Below are positions 24,579-31,874 of a DNA stretch of 64,000 bases, piece by piece. Below the pieces are notes generated by a model that was given only the letters and a program-made list of their open reading frames with translations, was not told the DNA's origin and ran no database searches. Where the stretch lies: NCBI GenBank assembly GCA_014804755.1, contig JAAUZE010000031.1, positions 1 through 64,000 of the forward strand. Direction: 5' to 3'. Made by a program: the position numbers and the translations under genes. The DNA comes from Lachnospiraceae bacterium. Lineage in GTDB: Bacteria > Bacillota > Clostridia > Lachnospirales > Lachnospiraceae. How positions within the stretch are numbered: position 1 is the stretch's first letter; each line of letters opens with the position of its first letter.

Positions 24579-25820
24579 TTACGAACGATAGTCCCCATTA
24601 ATCTTGACATAATCATAGGTTAAGTCGCAGCCCCATGCCGTTGCCCGTACATCGCCCTGATTCAGATTGACGTTGATGCAGATCTCGTCCTCCTCCAAGA
24701 GCTTTGCCGCCTCTTCCTCGGAAAACGGCAGAATCACGGCATTTCCGCGGCATACCGCGATCTTCCCTGCCGCGGATTCCACATCCACATCCATCCGGTT
24801 GATATCAAAATCCGCCTCGGCATAGCCAATCGCGCACAGAACGCGTCCCCAGTTCGCATCTTTTCCAAAAACCATGCATTTTATAAGCGGGGAACGGATC
24901 ACGCTTTTCGCAACCGCGACCGCCATATCTGTCGTAGTCGCTCCCGCAACCGTACAGGTGATGAGCCTCGTCGCACCCTCTCCGTCCTTTGCAAGCATCC
25001 TTGTCAGATTCATCATAACAAGATACAGCGCCTGTTTGAAGCATGCGTACGCCTCATCCTCTTTGTCAATGACAGGATTGCCCGCTAAGCCGTTTGCCAT
25101 GACGCATACCATATCGTTGGTCGAAGTATCCCCGTCAATGCTTAAGCAGTTATACGTCACTTTCACGATCTCATCTAAGGCTTTTTGAAGCATCGACTGT
25201 GAAACTGCCGCATCCGTCGTAATAAAATTCAGCGTCGTCGCCATATTCGGGTGGATCATGCCGCTGCCCTTTGCCATACCGCCGAGCCTGCATGGTACGC
25301 CGCCGATCTCAAATAAGACCGCTACTTCTTTTTTTACCGTATCGGTCGTCATAATCGCATTGACTGCCTGTAAATTTCCTTCACGGCTTAACTTCTTCGC
25401 AAGCTCCTCCACATGCGCCTCGATCGGCTCGATCGGCAGAATCTGACCGATCACACCGGTGGACGCCACAACGACTTCCTCCGGCTTGATACCGAGCGCC
25501 GCTGCCGCCAGCTCACACATCCGCTGTGCTTTTTCTTCTCCGTCCGCGTTGCAGGTATTGGCGTTTTTGCTGTTCGCGATGACCGCCTGCGCCATACCGC
25601 CCGTCTTTGCAAGATTTCTCTTTGTCACAACGATCGGCGCGCCCTTTACCTTATTCGTCGTATAGACCGCCGCCGTCACGCAGGGGCGCTCACTGTAGAG
25701 CAAACAGAGATCGTTTTTGTTTGGATCGCTGTTTAAGCCGCAGTGTAAGCCGCTTGCCGTAAAGCCGGATGCCGCGCATACGCCGCCCTCTATATAAGTA
25801 TAACCTTCCACTTCTTTCAT
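24579..25820 (-). CDS. argJ: Glutamate N-acetyltransferase / ornithine acetyltransferase
   Basis: A 413-residue ArgJ, which moves the acetyl group from N-acetylornithine to glutamate in arginine synthesis. The autocleavage site is in KGSGMIHPNMATTLNF, where the second Thr of ATT becomes the nucleophile of the beta chain. A full-length C-terminus (KINGDYRS) is present. The start at 25820 follows GGAG by eight bases; the ATG at 25841 overlaps the metY stop but has no ribosome site. It is 17 bases after metY and probably co-transcribed. No other arginine gene is adjacent except argS, 20 kb away. Confidence 0.96.
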   Translation of the reverse strand: MKEVEGYTYIEGGVCAASGFTASGLHCGLNSDPNKNDLCLLYSERPCVTAAVYTTNKVKGAPIVVTKRNLAKTGGMAQAVIANSKNANTCNADGEEKAQRMCELAAAALGIKPEEVVVASTGVIGQILPIEPIEAHVEELAKKLSREGNLQAVNAIMTTDTVKKEVAVLFEIGGVPCRLGGMAKGSGMIHPNMATTLNFITTDAAVSQSMLQKALDEIVKVTYNCLSIDGDTSTNDMVCVMANGLAGNPVIDKEDEAYACFKQALYLVMMNLTRMLAKDGEGATRLITCTVAGATTTDMAVAVAKSVIRSPLIKCMVFGKDANWGRVLCAIGYAEADFDINRMDVDVESAAGKIAVCRGNAVILPFSEEEAAKLLEEDEICINVNLNQGDVRATAWGCDLTYDYVKINGDYRS

Positions 25821-25837
25821 AACCTTATCTCCGTTCA

Positions 25838-27124
25838 TCATACTGCCGCAAACGCCTGCTCCATATCCGCGATCAGATCGTCGATATGCTCCGTGCCGAT
25901 GGAAAGGCGGATCGTGCTTTGATAAATATTCTGCTCAGCAAGCTCCTGCTCGGAAAGCTGCGCGTGCGTTGTTGTTGCCGGATGAATGACAAGACTCTTG
26001 ACATCCGCCACATTCGCAAGCAGGGAGAATATTTTCAGATGATCGATAAAGCGGTGCGCTTCCTCCTTGCCGCCCTGAATATCAAACGTAAAGATGGACG
26101 CGCCGCCGTTCGGGAAATACCGCTCATACAACGCATGATCGGGATGATCCGAGATGGACGGATGATTGACACGCGCCACCTTAGGATGCTGTCTTAAATA
26201 GGTTACAATCTTCTTGGTATTCTCCGCATGACGCTCTAAGCGAAGCGACAGCGTCTCTACGCCCTGAAGCAATAAAAACGCGTTAAACGGAGAAATCGCC
26301 GCTCCCATGTCACGAAGCAGAATGGCACGAACATAGGTCACAAACGCCGCCTCGCCCGCTGCTTCCACAAAGGAAACGCCGTGATAGCTTTCGTTCGGCT
26401 CCGCGATTGCAGCGTACTTGCCGCTCGCGCGCCAGTTAAACTTACCGGAATCCACAATGATGCCGCCTAAAGACGTACCGTGTCCGCCGATAAATTTGGT
26501 TGCGGAATGTACGACAATGTCTGCGCCATGCTCGATCGGACGGATGAAGTACGGGGTACCAAACGTATTGTCGATCACAACGGGCAGTCCGTGTTTGTGC
26601 GCGATCCCGGCGATCGCATCCAGATCGGGAATATCGCTGTTCGGATTTCCAAGCGTCTCCAAATAGATCGCTTTCGTATTCTCCCTGATCGCCGCCTCGA
26701 CCTCGCTTAAGTCATGCACATTCACAAAGGTCGTCTCTATGCCGTACTGAGGCAGCGTGTGGGCGAGCAGGTTATAGGAACCGCCATAGATCGTCTTCTG
26801 TGATACAATATGATCTCCCGCCTGCGCAAGTGCCTGTATCGTGTAGGTAACTGCCGCAGCTCCGCTCGCAAGCGCCAAAGCCGCCACGCCGCCCTCCAGC
26901 GCCGCGATCCTTTTTTCCAAAACCTCCTGCGTGGAGTTTGTCAGACGTCCGTAAATATTGCCCGCGTCCGCAAGTCCGAAACGCGCTTCCGCATGCGCAG
27001 AATCATGAAAAACATAAGAAGTGGTCTGATAAATCGGTACGGCTCTTGCGTCCGTCGCCGGATCCGGCTGCTCCTGCCCGACATGTAACTGCATTGTTTC
27101 AAATCTGTATTGTTCTTTCGCCAT
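25838..27124 (-). CDS. metY: O-acetylhomoserine aminocarboxypropyltransferase
   Basis: A 428-residue PLP enzyme of the Cys/Met metabolism family. The PLP Lys is in HSATKFIGGHGT, the N-terminal QLHVGQEQPDPATDARAVPIYQTTSYVF and the long insertion typical of MetY (with SYHGVSFVEAAGE) separate it from MetB/MetC. It makes homocysteine from O-acetylhomoserine and sulfide. The start MAKEQ at 27124 uses the GGAGG supplied by the repeat at 27127-27180. argJ follows. No SAM riboswitch or T-box fits into the upstream gap. Confidence 0.93.
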   Translation of the reverse strand: MAKEQYRFETMQLHVGQEQPDPATDARAVPIYQTTSYVFHDSAHAEARFGLADAGNIYGRLTNSTQEVLEKRIAALEGGVAALALASGAAAVTYTIQALAQAGDHIVSQKTIYGGSYNLLAHTLPQYGIETTFVNVHDLSEVEAAIRENTKAIYLETLGNPNSDIPDLDAIAGIAHKHGLPVVIDNTFGTPYFIRPIEHGADIVVHSATKFIGGHGTSLGGIIVDSGKFNWRASGKYAAIAEPNESYHGVSFVEAAGEAAFVTYVRAILLRDMGAAISPFNAFLLLQGVETLSLRLERHAENTKKIVTYLRQHPKVARVNHPSISDHPDHALYERYFPNGGASIFTFDIQGGKEEAHRFIDHLKIFSLLANVADVKSLVIHPATTTHAQLSEQELAEQNIYQSTIRLSIGTEHIDDLIADMEQAFAAV

Positions 27125-27126
27125 TT

Positions 27127-27200
27127 TAATCCTCCATGCTGCCAACAGCCCGCGAATTTGGGCATCAGCACAATATTTGCAAAGCGAACTTGTTCGCTTT
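27127..27200 (-). repeat. Hairpin plus Shine-Dalgarno repeat, copy B
   Basis: Positions 27127-27180 match copy A at 18652-18704 at about 90 percent, including GGGCTGTTGGCA, then CATGGAGGATTA. Here the GGAGG is the actual ribosome site of metY. The hairpin is imperfect in this copy, and a separate perfect stem AAAGCGAAC-TT-GTTCGCTTT (27181-27200) stands in front, the same two-hairpin order as in copy A. Confidence 0.65.
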
Positions 27201-27218
27201 TATATCCTCCTGTCAAGC

Positions 27219-27255
27219 AAAAAACGGCACAGCCGAACATTGCGACTAGCCGTTT
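27219..27255 (-). terminator. Terminator of the infC-rpmI-rplT operon
   Basis: On the minus strand AAACGGC and GCCGTTT form a seven-base stem with a long loop, followed by a run of T. It lies about 20 bases after the rplT stop. Confidence 0.7.
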
Positions 27256-27275
27256 CTATGCTTTCTTATTTATCA

Positions 27276-27632
27276 TTATGCGATATTTGCCTTTGCAAGC
27301 TCAGCAAGTGTTGCAAAGCCCTCTGCATCATTGACTGCCAGCTCTGCAAGCATCTTGCGGTTCATGTCAACGCCAGCCTGCTTTAAGCCGAACATCATTT
27401 TGCTGTAAGAAATGCCGTTCATTCTTGCCGCTGCATTGATACGTGCGATCCACAGACGTCTGAACTGACGCTTTCTCTGCTTACGTCCTTCATAAGAAGT
27501 TGCCAGAGCTCTCATGACAGACTGCTTTGCAACGCGATACTGCTTGGAGCGCGCTCCTCTGTATCCCTTTGCAAGCTTTAATACTCTATTATGTTTTTTC
27601 TTGGCGTTCATGCCGCCCTTAATTCTTGCCAT
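27276..27632 (-). CDS. rplT: 50S ribosomal protein L20
   Basis: The 118-residue L20, an early assembly protein of the large subunit and the usual repressor of this operon. The N-terminal [24 protein letters not shown] region and the [17 protein letters not shown] core are typical. It is the last gene after infC and rpmI, 21 bases from rpmI, with AGGAGG before the ATG. L20 probably binds the leader RNA upstream of infC. Confidence 0.98.
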   Translation of the reverse strand: MARIKGGMNAKKKHNRVLKLAKGYRGARSKQYRVAKQSVMRALATSYEGRKQRKRQFRRLWIARINAAARMNGISYSKMMFGLKQAGVDMNRKMLAELAVNDAEGFATLAELAKANIA

Positions 27633-27653
27633 GTTCTTCTTCCTCCTTATGAC

Positions 27654-27851
27654 TTATAAATACGGTAAAATCTTCTTCATATTCTTTACATTGGTAGAAT
27701 CGGTCAAAGCAGGTTTTCTTAAGTTTCTCTTGGTTTTAGCAGATTTCTTAGTCAGAATATGCTGTTTGTAAGCCTTGCTTCTCTTTAATTTTCCGGTTCC
27801 GGTCAGCTTAAAACGTTTTGCAGCCGCTTTTTTGGTTTTCATTTTTGGCAT
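27654..27851 (-). CDS. rpmI: 50S ribosomal protein L35
   Basis: The 65-residue L35, with the usual [20 protein letters not shown] start and a very basic composition. It lies between infC and rplT, the conserved order in Firmicutes. AGGAGG stands nine bases before the ATG. Confidence 0.98.
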   Translation of the reverse strand: MPKMKTKKAAAKRFKLTGTGKLKRSKAYKQHILTKKSAKTKRNLRKPALTDSTNVKNMKKILPYL

Positions 27852-27900
27852 GTTACTTTTCCTCCTATTTGTCTTACTCTATTTTAACCTTGCACGATAA

Positions 27901-28407
27901 TCAGCGCTTTTCAGTTAAAAACATCGCCATGGAGCGGCCCTCTACCTTGGCAGGCTTATCTACGACCGCAATATCCGAAAGACTCTCTGCAAAGTCGTCC
28001 AAAATATGCTTGGTCGTGTTCATATGAGCCATCTCACGTCCGCGGAAACGCAGCGTTACCTTTACCTTATTGCCTTTTTCCAAAAACTTTCTCGCCGCGT
28101 TCACCTTTGTGTTTAAGTCATTCGTATCAATATTCGGAGACAGTCTGATCTCTTTGATCTCAACGATCTTCTGTTTCTTTCTGGCTTCCTTTTCCTTCCT
28201 CGCCAGTTCATAACGGTACTTTCCATAATCAACGATTTTACAAACAGGCGGCTTCGCCGTAGGCGCAATCTTTACAAGGTCAAGCTCCGCTTCTTCCGCA
28301 AGCTTAAGCGCCTCTCTCGACGGCATGATTCCAAGCTGCTCACCGTTTACCCCAATGACTCGTACTTCTTTGTCCCTAATCTGTTCGTTAATAAATAATT
28401 CGCTAAT
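27901..28407 (-). CDS. infC: Translation initiation factor IF-3
   Basis: IF-3 prevents premature joining of subunits and checks the start codon. The conserved INEQIRDKEVRVIG N-terminus, ALKLAEEAELDLVKIAP and C-terminal KVKVTLRFRGREMAH are present. The chosen start is an ATT at 28407: the sequence GGAGG lies exactly eight bases upstream and the product (168 residues, starting I-S-E-L-F-I-N-E-Q) matches the usual Clostridial length and N-terminus. In-frame ATG codons at 28446, 28425 and 28422 have no properly spaced ribosome site. AUU starts allow IF-3 to repress its own translation, as in enteric bacteria. Confidence 0.9.
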   Translation of the reverse strand: MSELFINEQIRDKEVRVIGVNGEQLGIMPSREALKLAEEAELDLVKIAPTAKPPVCKIVDYGKYRYELARKEKEARKKQKIVEIKEIRLSPNIDTNDLNTKVNAARKFLEKGNKVKVTLRFRGREMAHMNTTKHILDDFAESLSDIAVVDKPAKVEGRSMAMFLTEKR

Positions 28408-28456
28408 TGTTTTGTCCTCCATCATAAGAAACAGTTTTTTGTGCATTCCCGCCCAT

Positions 28457-28635
28457 AAAAAAGGCGGATAGCATCGCTATCCACCGACATGCCTCTCCCA
28501 TGCGCCATCAAGGTATACGCCTAAGCCGTCGCCGCCTCTGCCGCATAAAAAAGAAATCATGAACGCCTGTTAAGCATATTGCCACAGGGTGAGAGTGGAT
28601 ACTCTGCTTGCTGATATGTGAGCTGCCTCACACAA
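28457..28635 (-). ncRNA. L20-type leader RNA with attenuator
   Basis: The transcript leader between the promoter and infC. Its 3' end is a clear intrinsic terminator: GGTGGATAGC and GCTATCCGCC with a three-base loop, followed by TTTTTT (28457-28485), placed only 50 bases before the infC start. Such leaders in Firmicutes bind L20 and switch the terminator. The upstream 140 bases hold several possible stems but I did not match them to the consensus in detail. Position, operon content and the attenuator support the call. Confidence 0.75.
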
Positions 28636-28641
28636 TTAAAT

Positions 28642-28670
28642 ACTCTAGCATATCTGCCGGATACTGTCAA
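28642..28670 (-). promoter_or_regulatory. Promoter of the infC operon
   Basis: On the minus strand a perfect TTGACA (28665-28670), 17-base spacer and TAGAGT (28642-28647). Transcription would begin near 28635, giving a leader of about 230 bases before infC. Confidence 0.8.
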
Positions 28671-28693
28671 GCACCATTTTGAAGAAAAATACA

Positions 28694-30682
28694 TCACATA
28701 AATGGTCCTTTTTTCTTTTTTTCCTCGTATAAAAGATCATCCGCCTGCTCCAACAATTCCTTTAACTGAAGTTCTCCGGTGATCCGCCGTTCCATGATGC
28801 CGAGAGAGGCCATGATCGGATAACACTTTCCTGCGCTTTCATTGACCTCATTTAAGTACGCCTTCATGCGCACCCGGATTTCCTCCGCCTCCTCATTCTT
28901 CTCAAGTACAAGCAGTCCCGCAAACTCGTCTCCGCCGATCCGCCCGACAACACCGCCACTTCCGAGCGCCGACTCCAAAGCCGCCGCACAGCTTTTTAAG
29001 GAAAAATCGCCTTCTTCATGTCCAAATCTGTCATTGATCTGTTTTAAGTAATTTAAGTCAGCATAAACCGCCGCCACACGTTTTCCGGCGAATTCTTTCC
29101 GCACAAGCATTTTTTCCGCCTTTGTGAAAAATCCCCTGCGATTACAGATCCCCGTCAGCTCATCTTTATTGGAAATATTGTCCAGCGCGAGATTTTCCTG
29201 CTCCAGTTTGCGCAGCATATCCTCTTTTTCCGCAAGCAGCCCCTCCTGCACGGAAAATAATTCCTTCACCTTAACTGCAATGCTGACCTGATAGCACAAC
29301 GCCTCCAAATAATGCAGGTATTCATATGGCAGGTCGCACATCAAAACGCCGTACTGCTGTTCGCGCGAATAAATGTCGATCAAAATATAGGTTTTGCGCT
29401 CTTTCTGCAGATAGGGATTCTCATACATCCGCTCGAATTTCATGCGCTGGTCTACACGCGGCAGCTCCTTTACCTCATCACCGTTACGGTACGCGCGCAG
29501 ATAAATCTCCTCCGGCTTTTTGAATCGTTTTCCCGGAAGATAGGTGCGCGGCGCTTTGAATAAGTACAAATAATAATCGTGAATGACGGACACATTGAAC
29601 ACATCAAGGATTTTGGTATAATCGCGCACGTTATCCGCGCCGAACATCAGCGTATCGCGATTGACAATGTTCAGGCTGTGGTTCATATCCAGCATCATTT
29701 TCAGTCTCTGACGATATTCCTCCAGATATTCCCGGTTAATATTGTCTAACTCCGTCTGACCGCTTGCGGATTCTCTTAAAATAAACTCTGTTTTAACGGT
29801 AAAATTTTTCGGGTGTATTGCCCCGCCCCGCGGTTGACCGCACAGCATCTGCTGCGCCTCCATGACCGCCCGGTGCCCAAGCAGCTCCGCATCCGCGCGC
29901 ACGGTCGCAAGCTGCGGAGTCATGCGGACCGCCTCGTCAATATCGTCAAACCCCGTCACTAAAACGTCCTGTCCGATCACCCGATTCTGACGCTTCAAAA
30001 CCTGATATGCAGCCTGTGCGACCGAATCATTGGCACAGACAAGCGCCTCGACATCCGAATTCTCAATCAGGAATGCTTCGACCGTATTCTCGCAGGCGGA
30101 GGAGTAATTCGTATAACAGATCAGCCGCTCATCAACTCCGATTCCCTCTTCCTCAAGCACCGTTTTATAAACTTCAAGCCGTTCGTTCGCGTCCATATTA
30201 TCCCGGCTTCCCGCCAGCATTCCGATACGCGTTTTCTTTTTATCACGGATCAGATAACGCACCGCATCCGAAAGCCCTGCACGGTTATCATACACAATGG
30301 ACGAATGTCCTTCCTTCGCCGATGCGAGCAGCATGAGCGGTATTCCTTTAAAGCGGGACAGCACCTCGTCACAGCGCTCCTTGCTGGAAAGATAACCGAT
30401 GCTGCTTATGCAGATCAGCACCATGTCAAGGGTACCTGCATTCGCAAAATCAATCAGTGCATTGTATTGATATTCATAAGCCTGTTTTGTATCCGCAAGC
30501 TCGTCTTCCCTGTGATCTAAATATTTTGCAGGAAATATAAACAAATTCACATCCGCCATTTCCGCCGCGCGCATGGCGCCTTTACAGATTTTATTGGAAA
30601 AATCATCCTCCACATTTGCAACAACCAAACCGATATTCAGACGTCTTTCCCCATCCTGCTGTTTAGACTGTTCCCTGCTCAT
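28694..30682 (-). CDS. Diguanylate cyclase with LacI-type sugar-binding sensor
   Basis: A 662-residue cytoplasmic protein. Residues 15-285 match the periplasmic-binding-like core of LacI/GalR regulators (LNIGLVVANVEDDFSNKICKG, then CANDSVAQAAYQVLK, then VTGFDDID) but there is no helix-turn-helix in front. A middle region (300-490) is followed by a coiled coil and a GGDEF domain with the active motif IGGDEF near 580. It should make cyclic di-GMP in response to a small ligand, probably a sugar or nucleoside. The start lies within the NUDIX stop (ATGA overlap), after GGGGG. Confidence 0.88.
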   Translation of the reverse strand: MSREQSKQQDGERRLNIGLVVANVEDDFSNKICKGAMRAAEMADVNLFIFPAKYLDHREDELADTKQAYEYQYNALIDFANAGTLDMVLICISSIGYLSSKERCDEVLSRFKGIPLMLLASAKEGHSSIVYDNRAGLSDAVRYLIRDKKKTRIGMLAGSRDNMDANERLEVYKTVLEEEGIGVDERLICYTNYSSACENTVEAFLIENSDVEALVCANDSVAQAAYQVLKRQNRVIGQDVLVTGFDDIDEAVRMTPQLATVRADAELLGHRAVMEAQQMLCGQPRGGAIHPKNFTVKTEFILRESASGQTELDNINREYLEEYRQRLKMMLDMNHSLNIVNRDTLMFGADNVRDYTKILDVFNVSVIHDYYLYLFKAPRTYLPGKRFKKPEEIYLRAYRNGDEVKELPRVDQRMKFERMYENPYLQKERKTYILIDIYSREQQYGVLMCDLPYEYLHYLEALCYQVSIAVKVKELFSVQEGLLAEKEDMLRKLEQENLALDNISNKDELTGICNRRGFFTKAEKMLVRKEFAGKRVAAVYADLNYLKQINDRFGHEEGDFSLKSCAAALESALGSGGVVGRIGGDEFAGLLVLEKNEEAEEIRVRMKAYLNEVNESAGKCYPIMASLGIMERRITGELQLKELLEQADDLLYEEKKKKGPFM

Positions 30683-31236
30683 ATCAGGTTCCCCCTTTGT
30701 GTTATCCGCTCTCCGTCCAAAACTGCCTCCGTAAGCCGATCTCCTAAGTAACTCAGCTTCAACGAGAAAAACGGGCTACGCTCCCGCAGCAGACGCAAAA
30801 AGATATGATCACCCTCCCAGATCGGAAGACGCTCCATCTCATCCTTTTTTACCCATACAAGCTCTCCCTCATCGCAGGGCCGGAGCGTCCCTTCGTAGGC
30901 AGACGCCGTGTACAGGTGCATGTATTCACAAATGGGCGGTACGGCATCCGCAGCGCCGTCTCGGGCACCGGTGTCGCCGTCTTGCGCATCGGTACCGTCA
31001 GGCGTAAAACAAAATGTCACAATGCCGCAAAACCGCCACTTTGTAAGCGTCAGTCCCGTCTCCTCGCAGACCTCGCGAAGCAGGCATTCTTCCGGACTTT
31101 CCCCCGCCTCAAAATGTCCGCCCACGCCGATCCATTTATCATGGTTGACATCATTCTTTTTCTTGATGCGGTGGAGCAGCAGATATTCATCTCCCCGCTC
31201 GATATAGCATAATGTTGTCAGATTGGATTTCATCAT
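30679..31236 (-). CDS. NUDIX hydrolase (MutT-like)
   Basis: A 185-residue NUDIX protein. The box spans residues 40-62 (GHFEAGESPEECLLREVCEETG), with all catalytic Glu residues in REVCEE. It likely hydrolyses oxidised or unusual nucleoside triphosphates (8-oxo-dGTP type). Between FTPDG and PPICEYMH sits an Asp/Gly/Ala-rich insertion made of two imperfect seven-residue repeats (21-bp units at the DNA level) that shorter homologues would lack. It overlaps the diguanylate cyclase gene by four bases. Confidence 0.9.
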   Translation of the reverse strand: MMKSNLTTLCYIERGDEYLLLHRIKKKNDVNHDKWIGVGGHFEAGESPEECLLREVCEETGLTLTKWRFCGIVTFCFTPDGTDAQDGDTGARDGAADAVPPICEYMHLYTASAYEGTLRPCDEGELVWVKKDEMERLPIWEGDHIFLRLLRERSPFFSLKLSYLGDRLTEAVLDGERITQRGNLI

Positions 31237-31257
31237 GATACCTCATCCTTAACCGTT

Positions 31258-31857
31258 TCATCCTTCCAGTGCTGCCCGAATGATATTCGCGCACCCTTCC
31301 CCGCCTAACCGGCCGCTGTCTAATACTATATCATAATGATTCCAATCATTCCACTTGTTTCCGGTATTCACAGAATAAAAGTTTTTTCTCTTCCTGTCAT
31401 ATTTCGCCACAACGCTGTCCGCCATTTTCTCGGGTATTCCGTATTCTTCTATGGCACGGCGTTTTCTGCTTTTTCTGTCCGCATGGATAAATACGGTCAA
31501 TACGTCTTTGTCTTCTAATGCGCATGCCGCGCATCTTCCCACGAATATGGCCGCCCCCTGCATCGCGTACTCTTTGATCAGTTTTTGTTCTTCCATGAAA
31601 ATCCGGTTCTCCCCTGACAGTAAATTTGCCGACTGATCCCCAATTTTACTGAAAGCATAAATCGAATAAAGAAAACTGTTGGTCGTGTTCTCCTCATACT
31701 GCTCAATATCCGAAACAGGAATCTTAAGCTTCTCGGAAACCCCCTTTAAGATTTCACTTCCATAACAGGGAATCCCGGTCTTTTCGGAAAGCAGCTGTCC
31801 GATTCCGGTTCCGCCGCTTCCATATTCGCGTTCAATCACCACATATCTATACTTCAT
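31258..31857 (-). CDS. Cytidylate-kinase-like family protein
   Basis: A 199-residue P-loop protein with REYGSGGTGIGQ at 10-21, a divergent Walker A loop, and IFVGRCAACAL and VFIHADRKSRKRRA further on, as in the cytidylate-kinase-like family widespread in Clostridia. True Cmk proteins are longer and more conserved, so this is a paralogue whose substrate is not established. GGAGG lies six bases before the ATG. It lies 17 bases downstream of the ABC exporter genes and may be co-transcribed with them. Confidence 0.85.
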   Translation of the reverse strand: MKYRYVVIEREYGSGGTGIGQLLSEKTGIPCYGSEILKGVSEKLKIPVSDIEQYEENTTNSFLYSIYAFSKIGDQSANLLSGENRIFMEEQKLIKEYAMQGAAIFVGRCAACALEDKDVLTVFIHADRKSRKRRAIEEYGIPEKMADSVVAKYDRKRKNFYSVNTGNKWNDWNHYDIVLDSGRLGGEGCANIIRAALEG

Positions 31858-31874
31858 AGATTACCTCCATACTG

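Noticed and set aside
27125-27275. SAM riboswitch or T-box before metY
   Set aside because: The gap is too short and is filled by the hairpin repeat and the rplT terminator.
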